Source of the DNA: Bacteroidaceae bacterium
GTDB lineage: Bacteria > Bacteroidota > Bacteroidia > Bacteroidales > Bacteroidaceae
Direction: 5' to 3'
NCBI GenBank assembly: GCA_017534535.1
Contig: JAFXVZ010000038.1
Location: 34,366 to 98,365, forward strand
DNA length: 64,000 bases
The notes under the pieces are model-generated. The model was not told the DNA's origin. It was given only the letters and a program-made list of their open reading frames with translations, and did no database searches. Positions 17,499 through 25,580 of this stretch are shown one piece after another (positions within the stretch are counted from its first letter, which is position 1; every line of letters starts with the position of its first letter). The position numbers and the translations under genes were made by a program.

Positions 17499-18197
17499 AT
17501 GAAATACCTCATTGCCATAGGATGTTGGATGGTGGAAGTGCTATTGTTAGCTTCCCTTCTAGTAAGCATGGACTATACGTTTATGCAGGCTTTGATGCTT
17601 TCCTCGATGTTCTTGCCCGTACTATTGGCGATGAAGTATTTCTTACCGCAAGTAAAACTGGAATGGACACGCAAATCCATTGCTGGAGTTATGTGTCTGT
17701 TCCTCTCTTTTTTAGTATTGGAGTATTTATTGCTGATGTGTTGCCATACTTGGATGATGAGTTATGATAGCGGTATGCCTTCAGTGCTGCTCAACCCTGT
17801 GTTTCTGGCACTTGTTTTGGCTATACTCTTTGCTTTGGATACATCAATTGGGAAGAAGCTCGATCAGCATTTTGGCAAGACGCCCAAAAGCATCACTTTC
17901 ATCTCAGATCGTAAGAATGTGACATTACTAACTGAGCAAATCCTTTATGTGGAGTCGAATGATGCCGAGACTTGGGTGCATACCCTTGATGGCAAGCGTT
18001 ATCGCAACAAGACGAATATCTCACAATGGGAGCAAATCCTGGAAGAAGGCTTTCTTCGTACTCATCGTTCTTTCTTGGTCAATATCAATCAAGTCACCAA
18101 AATGGAAACGGATAGTATTCAGCTTGGTGAAACTTCTATCCCTGTGTCGAGGAAATATAAAGAAGTGGTAGTTGCAAAAGTCGCAACTACCACTTGA
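17499..18197 (+). CDS. Membrane-bound LytTR-family transcription regulator (copy 2)
   Basis: A 232-residue paralogue of the regulator at 14011: four membrane helices in the N-terminal half (MKYLIAIGCWMVEVLLLASLL first) and a C-terminal LytTR domain (KNVTLLTEQILYVESNDAET, LEEGFLRTHRSFLVNINQV, ETSIPVSRKYK). It is co-directional with, and 36 bp after, the small membrane protein gene, and also has a -7 motif directly before its start codon. LytTR domains bind direct repeats as dimers; target sites were not identified. The last ten codons form one arm of a long hairpin (18163-18195). Confidence 0.87.
   Translation: MKYLIAIGCWMVEVLLLASLLVSMDYTFMQALMLSSMFLPVLLAMKYFLPQVKLEWTRKSIAGVMCLFLSFLVLEYLLLMCCHTWMMSYDSGMPSVLLNPVFLALVLAILFALDTSIGKKLDQHFGKTPKSITFISDRKNVTLLTEQILYVESNDAETWVHTLDGKRYRNKTNISQWEQILEEGFLRTHRSFLVNINQVTKMETDSIQLGETSIPVSRKYKEVVVAKVATTT
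18163..18195. terminator. Long hairpin overlapping the end of LytTR copy 2
   Basis: AAGTGGTAGTTGC (18163-18175) and GCAACTACCACTT (18183-18195) pair perfectly around a seven-base loop. The 3' arm includes the end of the coding sequence, and the stop codon begins at its last base. There is no U-tract, so it may act as a 3' stabiliser or a bidirectional barrier between the convergent genes rather than a classic terminator. Confidence 0.6.
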
Positions 18198-18215
18198 AAG
18201 TAAGTAAGAGTTTTT

Positions 18216-19001
18216 TCAGAAGTTATTCAGTTTTGATACATCAATCTTGGTAACGCCTGTGTTTTGGATGGAAGTAGAGTCAGCTGTTCCAGAAACGACT
18301 ATCTTACCTACTCCAGAGTTGGTGGCTTCAAGGTGTTGGCAATCCACTTCAAGGCTAATGGTTCCAGTACCGCTTTTCTTGATCTTCACCTCTTGACCCT
18401 TGAAATCAAACTCTATGTTGTCAACACCACTTGAACTGATATCCAGATTGTCGGCTTTAACTTTCATCTCGCCATTTGTTACGCCCTTGCTCTTGAAATT
18501 TAACGATTTGGCATCGAACTGAAAGTTTAGGTTGGTTACACCAGTCAAGTCACAACTAGCATTAGAGCAAGAAACTAGCTTAGGATTCATGCGCAAAACG
18601 CCATTGCTCTGGAGGGAGAAATCATTCGTCTTTAGGCACTCAGTCTCAAATGTCATCATTCCCTTGTTATCTATGCGATTCATGTCTGGTGAAGTGATGT
18701 AGAAAGTCATTGACTTGTTATTGTTGCTACTTTCCTTTTGTTTCTTGTGCGAAATAACCAACATTCCATCTGACACCTCCAATATCAGTTGCTTAAACTG
18801 TTCTTCAGTACCTTCAGCCTTGATGCTATAACTATCCCCCTGTGTGTAATAAATCGTTACAGCATGATTGTTTTTCAGGCCATAGAAGCCACTCAGATTG
18901 AATTCTTTAGTAATCACAGATTCATTGTTATTAAGGTTTGATGCCCCTGCGCTTGTCATTGTCATCAGGGCCAATGTTGCCCATAAAATCATCTTTTTCA
19001 T
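18216..19001 (-). CDS. Exported DUF2807-type (head GIN domain) protein
   Basis: A 261-residue protein with an N-terminal signal peptide (MKKMILWATLALMTMTSAGA) and then a repetitive beta-helix-like domain of the DUF2807/'putative auto-transporter adhesin, head GIN' type. Typical features are the start FNLSGFYGLKNNHAVTIYYTQGDSYSIKAEG and repeated short strands rich in Asn, Gly and Val (SKGVTNGEMKVKADNLDISSSGVDNIEFDF). Its function is not established; such proteins are often last in Bacteroidetes ECF sigma operons. It lies 19 bp after the DUF5024-like gene and is read with the sigma factor at 20080-20562. Confidence 0.8.
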   Translation of the reverse strand: MKKMILWATLALMTMTSAGASNLNNNESVITKEFNLSGFYGLKNNHAVTIYYTQGDSYSIKAEGTEEQFKQLILEVSDGMLVISHKKQKESSNNNKSMTFYITSPDMNRIDNKGMMTFETECLKTNDFSLQSNGVLRMNPKLVSCSNASCDLTGVTNLNFQFDAKSLNFKSKGVTNGEMKVKADNLDISSSGVDNIEFDFKGQEVKIKKSGTGTISLEVDCQHLEATNSGVGKIVVSGTADSTSIQNTGVTKIDVSKLNNF

Positions 19002-19020
19002 CTTTCTATAGGTTTTTAAA

Positions 19021-19413
19021 TTATTTGTATTTAATAATGATTGTCACTTTTCCGTTGGTGAATGATGCTCCATGATTCTCGTATTGCATCATATATACAC
19101 GGTTTTCTTGGTTGTTCTCAACAGTCAGAGTCATTGTCTCCTCATTGTCGTTGGTGACGATACTGAATTGCCCGCTTTCTTGTTCGTTGAGAAAAGCCCT
19201 ACGCAACTTATTGATAGTAATGTTAGTAGGTTGCAGAACCTTTACCACTTTCAGCACCTTGCGAGTTTGAGGATCTCGCTCTACGGCAGATGTAAACTTA
19301 CTATTGCCGATAGACGAATACTCATCCACTGCTTTATCTATGGCATTTTGGGCAAAGAGTCCCAAGGATGTGAAGAGCAGTGCCAATGTGCATAAAAACA
19401 TTTTTAGTTTCAT
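19021..19413 (-). CDS. Small exported protein, DUF5024-like
   Basis: A 130-residue protein with a signal peptide ending in LGLFAQ, followed by a compact mixed alpha/beta domain (IDKAVDEYSSIGNSKFTSAVERDPQTRKVLKVVKVL and NKLRRAFLNEQESGQFSIVTND). This pattern resembles the DUF5024/DUF4252 group of small periplasmic proteins found in ECF sigma operons of Bacteroidales; the exact family is uncertain. It sits 15 bp after the anti-sigma-like gene and 19 bp before the DUF2807 gene, so it belongs to the four-gene operon. Confidence 0.65.
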   Translation of the reverse strand: MKLKMFLCTLALLFTSLGLFAQNAIDKAVDEYSSIGNSKFTSAVERDPQTRKVLKVVKVLQPTNITINKLRRAFLNEQESGQFSIVTNDNEETMTLTVENNQENRVYMMQYENHGASFTNGKVTIIIKYK

Positions 19414-19428
19414 ATAACTGATTTATTA

Positions 19429-20001
19429 TTATTGGTTCAACAATGCTTGGATGCGTTCCCTTTCCTTTGCATCCTGAATATGATTCAGCAGGTCTTGTTC
19501 TGCTTGGTTGATCAAGTCGGTAGGCGAGGGTGCCTCATAGGCATCAGCCAGGCTTAGGGCGCTTTTGATTTGAGGCAAAATCTCTTGCAGATTATCTATG
19601 CGTTTACCATCCACTATCATGTAGCTTCCACCATATATATTTTGTAGTTGGATGTTCTGGTAAGTCTGATAACTCCAGATAGAACCAACAATAATGGCTA
19701 TCATAGCGGCTATGCCTACCACCTGCTTCCACGATGTGCGGTATTTAGGAGGGGTAAGTGAGATGGCTTGCTCAACTTCGGGTAAAGAGTTTGCTGGCTC
19801 TGCCCCAGTCATTTCTGCTGATGAAGCATCGTCCAGAGTAATGGCATCGAAGCCCAAGAACATTTCTCTATACGCTTCCAGTTCCTGAGGTAAAACTTTC
19901 GTTTGCTTGAAATAGTTGTATAGCCATCGTTCTTCCTCCAAGGAGGTATCCCCCTCGAAGAATCGCTCTATCAATGTCAATATTTCATCTATAGTTTTCA
20001 T
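19429..20001 (-). CDS. Putative anti-sigma factor, single membrane helix
   Basis: A 190-residue protein. The N-terminus (MKTIDEILTLIERFFEGDTSLEEERWLYNYFKQT) has the form of the cytoplasmic sigma-binding helix bundle of Bacteroidetes anti-sigma proteins. A single membrane helix (about 90-110, WKQVVGIAAMIAIIVGSIWS) leads to a short periplasmic tail of about 75 residues, containing GGSYMIVDGKRI. It follows the ECF sigma gene by 78 bp. The function is inferred from topology and position. Confidence 0.7.
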   Translation of the reverse strand: MKTIDEILTLIERFFEGDTSLEEERWLYNYFKQTKVLPQELEAYREMFLGFDAITLDDASSAEMTGAEPANSLPEVEQAISLTPPKYRTSWKQVVGIAAMIAIIVGSIWSYQTYQNIQLQNIYGGSYMIVDGKRIDNLQEILPQIKSALSLADAYEAPSPTDLINQAEQDLLNHIQDAKERERIQALLNQ

Positions 20002-20051
20002 TATACTTTATATCAATTCTGTTACGACTCGGCATAGTTCAAGCAAGCTTG

Positions 20052-20076
20052 ACTCTGCCCTCGCTGCTCCAGAAAG
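20052..20076. repeat. 25-bp sequence also present inside the NtrC-type regulator gene
   Basis: The 25 bases at 20052-20076 (beginning ACTCTGCCCTCG and ending CTCCAGAAAG) are identical to 26555-26579. Here they lie in the short gap between the sigma and anti-sigma genes; at 26.5 kb they are in a coding region next to heptamer repeats. This is far longer than expected by chance in 64 kb. Confidence 0.85.
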
Positions 20077-20079
20077 TGT

Positions 20080-20562
20080 TCATCTTCTATGTTCAATCAT
20101 TTTATCCCTTACCGCTTGTCTGGCTCGGCTAAGAGCCTTCCTTACAGTTGCCTCCTCCATCTGCAACAAGTGGGCAATATCTTTCATCTCCATCCCATCC
20201 ATGTGCCTGAGCCTGAGGATTGTTTGTGGGATTTCTGGCAAGTTCTCCACCACTTTCATCATACTTTCTATGCGTTGATGCTCCTCTGCTTCATCATTCC
20301 CTCTAAAAGCCACAGGAGGCAAAGATTCAATGCCTTCTCGTGGCTTTCTTCTACGAATGGCATCCAAGCAAAGATTCCGTACCAATACACGAGCCAACCC
20401 ATCTACCGGACTCTTCAATTGTGCACACATCTGCCAAAGTCTCATCATGGCATCCTGCACCATATCTTCGGCATCAGCAGTATCACCCAAATATCTGTTG
20501 GCATCAGCCATCAGGGTGGGCCGGAGTCGTAGCATCGCTATTTCATACTCGTCTTTTGTCAT
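20080..20562 (-). CDS. ECF-type RNA polymerase sigma factor
   Basis: A 160-residue sigma factor. Region 2: LRPTLMADANRYLGDTADAEDMVQDAMMRLWQMC; region 4: LPEIPQTILRLRHMDGMEMKDIAHLLQMEEATVRKALSRARQAVRDKM, with a clear helix-turn-helix. It heads a leftward operon with an anti-sigma-like protein, a small DUF5024-like exported protein and a DUF2807 protein. This is a different subgroup from the sigma factor at 10274, whose operon ends in a TonB-type receptor. The target promoters are not known. Confidence 0.92.
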   Translation of the reverse strand: MTKDEYEIAMLRLRPTLMADANRYLGDTADAEDMVQDAMMRLWQMCAQLKSPVDGLARVLVRNLCLDAIRRRKPREGIESLPPVAFRGNDEAEEHQRIESMMKVVENLPEIPQTILRLRHMDGMEMKDIAHLLQMEEATVRKALSRARQAVRDKMIEHRR

Positions 20563-20668
20563 CCGTTTTTGCTTGTTCGTACATAATTAATACGCAAAAT
20601 AAGATGTTTTGTGACACAATTCAAAAAAAATTTGTACATTTGCCATATTAATTAATAATGTAGAAGCT

Positions 20669-21730
20669 ATGAAAAAGTTTTTATTATCGGCTATGTTGAT
20701 AGCTGCAAGTGTGGGGCTTAATGCCCAAACTGCCCGTAAGCAGGTGGTAGAGAATGGTGGTACAGGACCGTACAAAGCTGAAGTGGTGGAGGATGTCTCT
20801 TGTCCCAAGTTTACGACCTATCGTCCTCAGAACTTGAAAGATGTGGTGGCGAAAACAGGTAAAGTGCCTGTAATTGTATATGCCAATGGTGGATGTGCAA
20901 ACAACAATGTGGAGATGCGCTTCTTGCTAACTGAGGTATGTTCTTACGGCTATGTAGCCATTGCTATTGGCCCGTACGATGAAAATGATGTTAATGCCAA
21001 ATGGAAGGATGTTTTGGAATATTCATATCCAGAAGGTAAGGAAGTTGTGATGCTGGCCAATGGTGAACGCATCTTGCAGAAATCGCCTGAAGAAATAAAG
21101 GCTCATCAGGAACAAATGCGTAAGCAGATTGAGAAGATGATGAAGGAACAGGCAGAGGCTCGTGCCAAAGCAGGTAATAAGCAGCAGGCAACCCCTGTGC
21201 AGGAAACTTATCCTAGGATGCTGTTAGAGGCTTTGGATTGGTTAACTGACCAGAATGCAGATCCGAAATCTGACTATTACCATTGTTTAGACCTTGACCA
21301 TGTAGCAGCTATGGGACAGTCATGTGGTGGCGCACAAGTATTAGGTGTTGCTCACGACCCACGCATCAAGACCTGTGTGATGTTGAACACAGGTATTGCT
21401 GATATGGAAATGCAGGGTGTTACTTTAGAAGCTCTGAATAGCTTGCATCAACCTATGTTCTATCTGATAGGTGGCCCTGCTGATGTGGCTTTCCCGAATG
21501 CACAGAAAGATTTCGACCGCATCAAGGATTTGCCTGTTGTGATGATGAACACCAAAGACGGACATAGTGGCACCTATTATGAAAAGAATGGTGGAAGCTA
21601 TGCTGTGGCAGTATTGAAATGGCTTGATTGGCAGTTTAAGGGAGAGGTTGGCAAGGCTGCTTTCTTCCTCGATGATGACTACTTGAAATACCAATACCCA
21701 GATTGGAAGGTAGTTCGTAAGAATTTCTAA
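20669..21730 (+). CDS. Exported alpha/beta hydrolase with charged helical insertion
   Basis: A 353-residue protein with a signal peptide (MKKFLLSAMLIAASVGLNAQ) and an alpha/beta hydrolase fold related to dienelactone hydrolase/PET-hydrolase-like families. The oxyanion segment is VPVIVYANGGCANNN, the nucleophile Ser is in AAMGQSCGGAQVLG, and a His in KDGHSGTYYEKNGG may complete the triad with an Asp in IGGPADVAFP. A Lys/Glu-rich, probably helical insertion (about 131-170) separates the first strands from the nucleophile elbow. Promoter motif TACATTTG lies at 20635-20642. The substrate is unknown, though extracellular esters are likely. Confidence 0.78.
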   Translation: MKKFLLSAMLIAASVGLNAQTARKQVVENGGTGPYKAEVVEDVSCPKFTTYRPQNLKDVVAKTGKVPVIVYANGGCANNNVEMRFLLTEVCSYGYVAIAIGPYDENDVNAKWKDVLEYSYPEGKEVVMLANGERILQKSPEEIKAHQEQMRKQIEKMMKEQAEARAKAGNKQQATPVQETYPRMLLEALDWLTDQNADPKSDYYHCLDLDHVAAMGQSCGGAQVLGVAHDPRIKTCVMLNTGIADMEMQGVTLEALNSLHQPMFYLIGGPADVAFPNAQKDFDRIKDLPVVMMNTKDGHSGTYYEKNGGSYAVAVLKWLDWQFKGEVGKAAFFLDDDYLKYQYPDWKVVRKNF

Positions 21731-21735
21731 AAAGG

Positions 21736-21757
21736 ATGAGGCTCAACTGAGCCTCAT
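21736..21757. terminator. Bidirectional terminator between the hydrolase and upp
   Basis: ATGAGGCTC and GAGCCTCAT pair around AACT, flanked by A-rich and T-rich sequence, lying between two convergent genes. Confidence 0.85.
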
Positions 21758-21762
21758 TTCCT

Positions 21763-22452
21763 TTATTTCTTGTCAGCAATCTTGCGGAATGATTGCAACT
21801 TCTCACCATAACACAGGTCACCACAATCGCCAAAGCCAGGCACGATGTACTTTTGTTCATTCATGCCCTCATCGATAGAGGCACACCAGATAGTCGAGTT
21901 GTCAGGTAAGGCCTCTTTTACTACCTCGATACCCTCAGGAGCGGCAATTAAGCAACAAACGTGGATGGTCTTAGGCTTACCAGCTTGAAGCAATGCTTCA
22001 ATAGCAGCAGCCATACTACCACCAGTAGCAAGCATTGGGTCGGCAATAATTAGCGTCCTGCCCTTCACGCTTGGGGTGGCAATATATTCAGCATGTACAC
22101 CTACTTCTGTGTGTTCACGGTTCAGGTACATACGGAAAGCGGATACAAAGGCATTGTCGGCACCATCGAAGATATTTAAGAAACCCTGATGGAAAGGCAA
22201 TCCCGCACGAAGCACAGTGGCAATCACAATGTCCTCCTGCTTCGTCAGGGGGATTTCGATGCTACCCAGTGGGGTCTTGATGATTTTGGGCTTATACTCC
22301 AAAGTTTTTGACACCTCATACGCCATCAGCTCACCTACACGCTCCACATTATGACGGAATGTCAGACGATTCTTCTGATAACTCTTGTCACGCATTTCAG
22401 CCATATAATGGTTGATAATCGAATTTGATTCTGCAAAATTGTGTATCTTCAT
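21763..22452 (-). CDS. upp: Uracil phosphoribosyltransferase
   Basis: A 229-residue cytoplasmic salvage enzyme converting uracil and PRPP to UMP. The PRPP-binding motif TLIIADPMLATGGSMAAAI is near residue 133; the uracil-binding C-terminus is seen as YIVPGFGDCGDLCYG; IATVLRAGLPFHQGF is the other conserved segment. The start is placed at MKIHNFAESNSIINHY because homologues begin about here; an upstream in-frame start at 22515 would add 21 unlikely residues. It is monocistronic, ending at a terminator shared with the hydrolase gene. Confidence 0.93.
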   Translation of the reverse strand: MKIHNFAESNSIINHYMAEMRDKSYQKNRLTFRHNVERVGELMAYEVSKTLEYKPKIIKTPLGSIEIPLTKQEDIVIATVLRAGLPFHQGFLNIFDGADNAFVSAFRMYLNREHTEVGVHAEYIATPSVKGRTLIIADPMLATGGSMAAAIEALLQAGKPKTIHVCCLIAAPEGIEVVKEALPDNSTIWCASIDEGMNEQKYIVPGFGDCGDLCYGEKLQSFRKIADKK

Positions 22453-22525
22453 TTGTTTAGATATTAATTTTTGCAAAGAAACAAAATATTTAGTAAATAT
22501 CCGCCAATGTTTCAAAGAAAAATGC

Positions 22526-22533
22526 TATTTTTG
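22526..22533 (+). promoter_or_regulatory. -7 motif of pckA
   Basis: TATTTTTG matches TAnnTTTG and lies 64 bases before the pckA start. No standard -33 element is evident at 19-21 bases upstream. Confidence 0.55.
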
Positions 22534-22596
22534 CAGTCGATTTGAAAAGGTGAACAAGATTTACATTAATAATTACATAATTTAACCAATAACAAA

Positions 22597-24210
22597 ATGG
22601 CAAATTTAGATTTAACTAAGTATGGTATCACTGGTTCAACCGTGATTGGTCACAATCCTTCTTACGAAGCATTGTTCGAGGCAGAAATGAAGCCAGGTTT
22701 GGAAGGCTATGACAAAGGTCAGCTGACTGAGCTGGGTGCTGTTAACGTGATGACTGGTATCTTCACTGGTCGTTCTCCTAAGGACAAATACATCGTAATG
22801 GATGACGTATCTAAGGACACTGTATGGTGGACAACTGAAGGTTACAAGAACGATAACCACCCAATGTCAGAGGCTACTTGGGCAGCTGTTAAGGAAATGG
22901 CTATCAAGGAGCTCTGCAACAAGGATCTTTATGTTGTTGACGCTTTCTGCGGTACCAATGAGGATACTCGCATGGCTGTTCGCTTCATCGTTGAGGTAGC
23001 TTGGCAGGCACACTTCGTAAAGAACATGTTCATCCAGCCAACCGCTGAGGAACTGGAGAACTTCGAGCCAAACTTCGTTATCTACAATGCTTCTAAGGCT
23101 AAGGTAGAGAACTTCGAGGCTCTGGGTATGCGTTCTGAGACTTGCGCTGCTTTCAATGTAAAGAGCCGCGAGCAGGTGATTCTGAATACTTGGTATGGTG
23201 GTGAGATGAAGAAGGGTATGTTCTCAATGATGAACTACTACCTGCCTCTGAAGGGTATCGCTTCAATGCACTGCTCTGCAAACACTGATATGGAAGGTAA
23301 GAATACCGCTATCTTCTTCGGTCTTTCTGGTACAGGTAAGACCACTCTGTCAACCGATCCTAAGCGTCTGCTGATTGGTGACGATGAGCACGGATGGGAT
23401 GACAATGGCGTGTTCAACTTCGAAGGTGGTTGCTATGCTAAGGTTATCAAGCTTGACAAGGAGTCAGAGCCAGATATCTACAACGCTATCAAGCGCGACG
23501 CACTGTTGGAGAACGTAACTGTTGACGCTGAGGGCAAGATTGACTTCAACGACAAGAGCGTTACCGAGAATACTCGCGTATCTTATCCTATCGAGCACAT
23601 CACCAACATCGTTAAGAAGGTGAATGGTAAGAGTGCAGGTCCAGCTGCTAAGCAGGTTATCTTCCTGTCAGCTGACGCATTCGGTGTACTGCCTCCAGTA
23701 TCTATCCTGACTCCTGAGCAGACAAAGTACTACTTCCTGTCAGGTTTCACTGCTAAGTTGGCAGGTACAGAGCGTGGTATTACTGAGCCTACTCCTACTT
23801 TCTCAGCTTGCTTCGGCCAGGCATTCCTGGAACTGCACCCAACCAAGTACGGTGAGGAGCTGGTTAAGCGTATGGAGAAGAGTGGTGCTAAGGCATACTT
23901 GGTGAACACAGGTTGGAACGGTACTGGCAAGCGTATCTCTATCAAGGATACTCGTGGCATCATCGACGCTATCCTGAACGGTTCTATCAACAACGCTCCT
24001 ACCAAGAAGATTCCTTACTTCGGTTTGGAAGTTCCAACACAGCTCGACGGTGTAGCTTGGGGTATTCTTGATCCACGTGATACTTATCAGAATCGCGCTG
24101 AGTGGGAAGAGAAAGCTAAGGATTTGGCTGCTCGCTTCATCAAGAACTTCGACAAGTACACTACCAACGAAGCTGGTAAGGCGCTGGTAGCTGCTGGTCC
24201 TCAGCTCTGA
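22597..24210 (+). CDS. pckA: Phosphoenolpyruvate carboxykinase (ATP type)
   Basis: A 537-residue enzyme interconverting PEP + CO2 + ADP and oxaloacetate + ATP. Motifs include the P-loop [14 protein letters not shown] (about residue 245), [11 protein letters not shown] (kinase-2/metal site), the RSPKDKYIV segment at 51-59 and the C-terminal [13 protein letters not shown]. Length matches the ATP-dependent family. In anaerobic Bacteroidales it usually works in the PEP-carboxylating direction, feeding succinate formation (established for relatives, inferred here). The start is preceded by an A/T-rich leader; it is a single gene ending in a strong terminator. Its codon use is markedly regular (GCT, GGT, AAG), as in highly expressed genes. 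Confidence 0.97.
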   Translation: MANLDLTKYGITGSTVIGHNPSYEALFEAEMKPGLEGYDKGQLTELGAVNVMTGIFTGRSPKDKYIVMDDVSKDTVWWTTEGYKNDNHPMSEATWAAVKEMAIKELCNKDLYVVDAFCGTNEDTRMAVRFIVEVAWQAHFVKNMFIQPTAEELENFEPNFVIYNASKAKVENFEALGMRSETCAAFNVKSREQVILNTWYGGEMKKGMFSMMNYYLPLKGIASMHCSANTDMEGKNTAIFFGLSGTGKTTLSTDPKRLLIGDDEHGWDDNGVFNFEGGCYAKVIKLDKESEPDIYNAIKRDALLENVTVDAEGKIDFNDKSVTENTRVSYPIEHITNIVKKVNGKSAGPAAKQVIFLSADAFGVLPPVSILTPEQTKYYFLSGFTAKLAGTERGITEPTPTFSACFGQAFLELHPTKYGEELVKRMEKSGAKAYLVNTGWNGTGKRISIKDTRGIIDAILNGSINNAPTKKIPYFGLEVPTQLDGVAWGILDPRDTYQNRAEWEEKAKDLAARFIKNFDKYTTNEAGKALVAAGPQL

Positions 24211-24239
24211 TCTTGAGTTGTTTGATTAGTAATCATAAG

Positions 24240-24270
24240 GAAAGGTGAGCCGCAAGGTTCACCTTTCTTA
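24240..24270 (+). terminator. Terminator of pckA
   Basis: GAAAGGTGAGCC and GGTTCACCTTTC form a 12-bp stem with loop GCAA, followed by TTATTTT. Confidence 0.9.
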
Positions 24271-24290
24271 TTTTATGAATATGTGTATCA

Positions 24291-25580
24291 TTAGAATCTT
24301 ATCTTGAAACGTGTGAGCCCATCAGGATAAGTGCGCAGGGAGAAGGTACAGTTATGCTTCATCAATACCTCACGAATAAAGATGAGGCCGATGCCTTGTC
24401 CGTTGGGCTTCGTTGAGAAGAAAGGGGTAAAGAGTTTCTTTTCCGTTTCAGGACTGATGCCTTTACCATTATCCGCAATCTCTATGGCGTTTGCTTGTGT
24501 TGTTATAATAATTTCTCCATGAGTACCAATGCTTTCAGCTGCATTCTTAACAATGTTTATTAATACCTGCTCAAAGAGGATGGGGTCGATATGCACCTTG
24601 TTCTCACCTTCACAGAGATTCATGGTCATGTGGATATCCTTGTCGGCACAGATACTTTCCATAAACAATTTACACCCCAATACCAACTGATTCAGCTCTA
24701 TATCCTGCAATTGAGGTTCAGGAATCTTTACCACATCCGCAAAACGAGTGATAAACTGACTCATCCCCAAGCATCGTTCACTACCTGAGGCCATTACCTC
24801 ACGCAAGTCATCGGTGTTAGGGATGTTCACTAAAGCATCACTTACCGAATCGAGGGCAGAGGTGACACCAGCAACGGTGTTGTTCACCTCATGGGCTATC
24901 ATGCGGATAACCTTCTCATAGGCTTTCTTCTCTGCTTTCATCACCTCGTGCGTCAAGCTCTCAATCAAGATAAAAGGGTGGGCAAAGCCTCTATCCATAA
25001 AGCTCAGGTGACTGCATCGGTAAATCATCGAGTCACTGAGCCTGATGGTTTCGGCATTGTCTAAGGGAATACGGGCAACCTCTTGTGCCAAAGGAGAATC
25101 CACCTCCTGCAAAGGCTGATGCAAAACTCGCTCCACATCATTGATTTCAAGGAATCGCTTGGCGGCATCGTTCATTAGGGTAATGTGTTCATCAAAGTCT
25201 AACATCACTACTCCCATTGGCGAGGCACTGATAAGCAAGTCCAAGAAGCGGTTTTGTTCTTGAATGCGCAATTTCTCATCCTTCAACTGATCCATCATCT
25301 TATTGAAAACCTGCACAATGCGGTCGCTCTCCTGTTGTCCCACTGGCCTTAGCTTACTACTGAAATCCTGCTCGTTCAGCAAATCCATACCATTGCCTAT
25401 CGTATCGAGTGGCTTCAATACCTTATAATAAAAATAGACGAGGAATATCAGCACCACTACCACTACGCCTTCCCCTATATACAATAAGGTGTTCTGACTT
25501 TGGGCAGCAAAGTAGAACAGCAGTACCAAAAGCACTATCTGCAGGAATGCTAATATGTAGAACAAATGCCTGAGTTTCAC
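24291..25580 (-). CDS. Sensor histidine kinase paired with an NtrC-type regulator
   Basis: A 429-residue membrane kinase: two helices (about 4-25 and 33-55) with almost no periplasmic loop, a HAMP-like region (VLKPLDTIGNGMDLLNEQDF), a PAS-like domain (LDLLISASPMGVVMLDFDEHITLMNDAAKRFLEI), the phosphoacceptor motif RMIAHEVNNTVAGV, and the ATPase domain with N box INIVKNAAESIG, G1 IADNGKGIS and G2 GQGIGLIF. The short sensor loop suggests that it senses the membrane or interior rather than a periplasmic ligand. Its start overlaps the regulator stop by 4 bp (translational coupling). It likely controls the neighbouring efflux operon through the regulator. Confidence 0.92.
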   Translation of the reverse strand: MKLRHLFYILAFLQIVLLVLLFYFAAQSQNTLLYIGEGVVVVVLIFLVYFYYKVLKPLDTIGNGMDLLNEQDFSSKLRPVGQQESDRIVQVFNKMMDQLKDEKLRIQEQNRFLDLLISASPMGVVMLDFDEHITLMNDAAKRFLEINDVERVLHQPLQEVDSPLAQEVARIPLDNAETIRLSDSMIYRCSHLSFMDRGFAHPFILIESLTHEVMKAEKKAYEKVIRMIAHEVNNTVAGVTSALDSVSDALVNIPNTDDLREVMASGSERCLGMSQFITRFADVVKIPEPQLQDIELNQLVLGCKLFMESICADKDIHMTMNLCEGENKVHIDPILFEQVLINIVKNAAESIGTHGEIIITTQANAIEIADNGKGISPETEKKLFTPFFSTKPNGQGIGLIFIREVLMKHNCTFSLRTYPDGLTRFKIRF

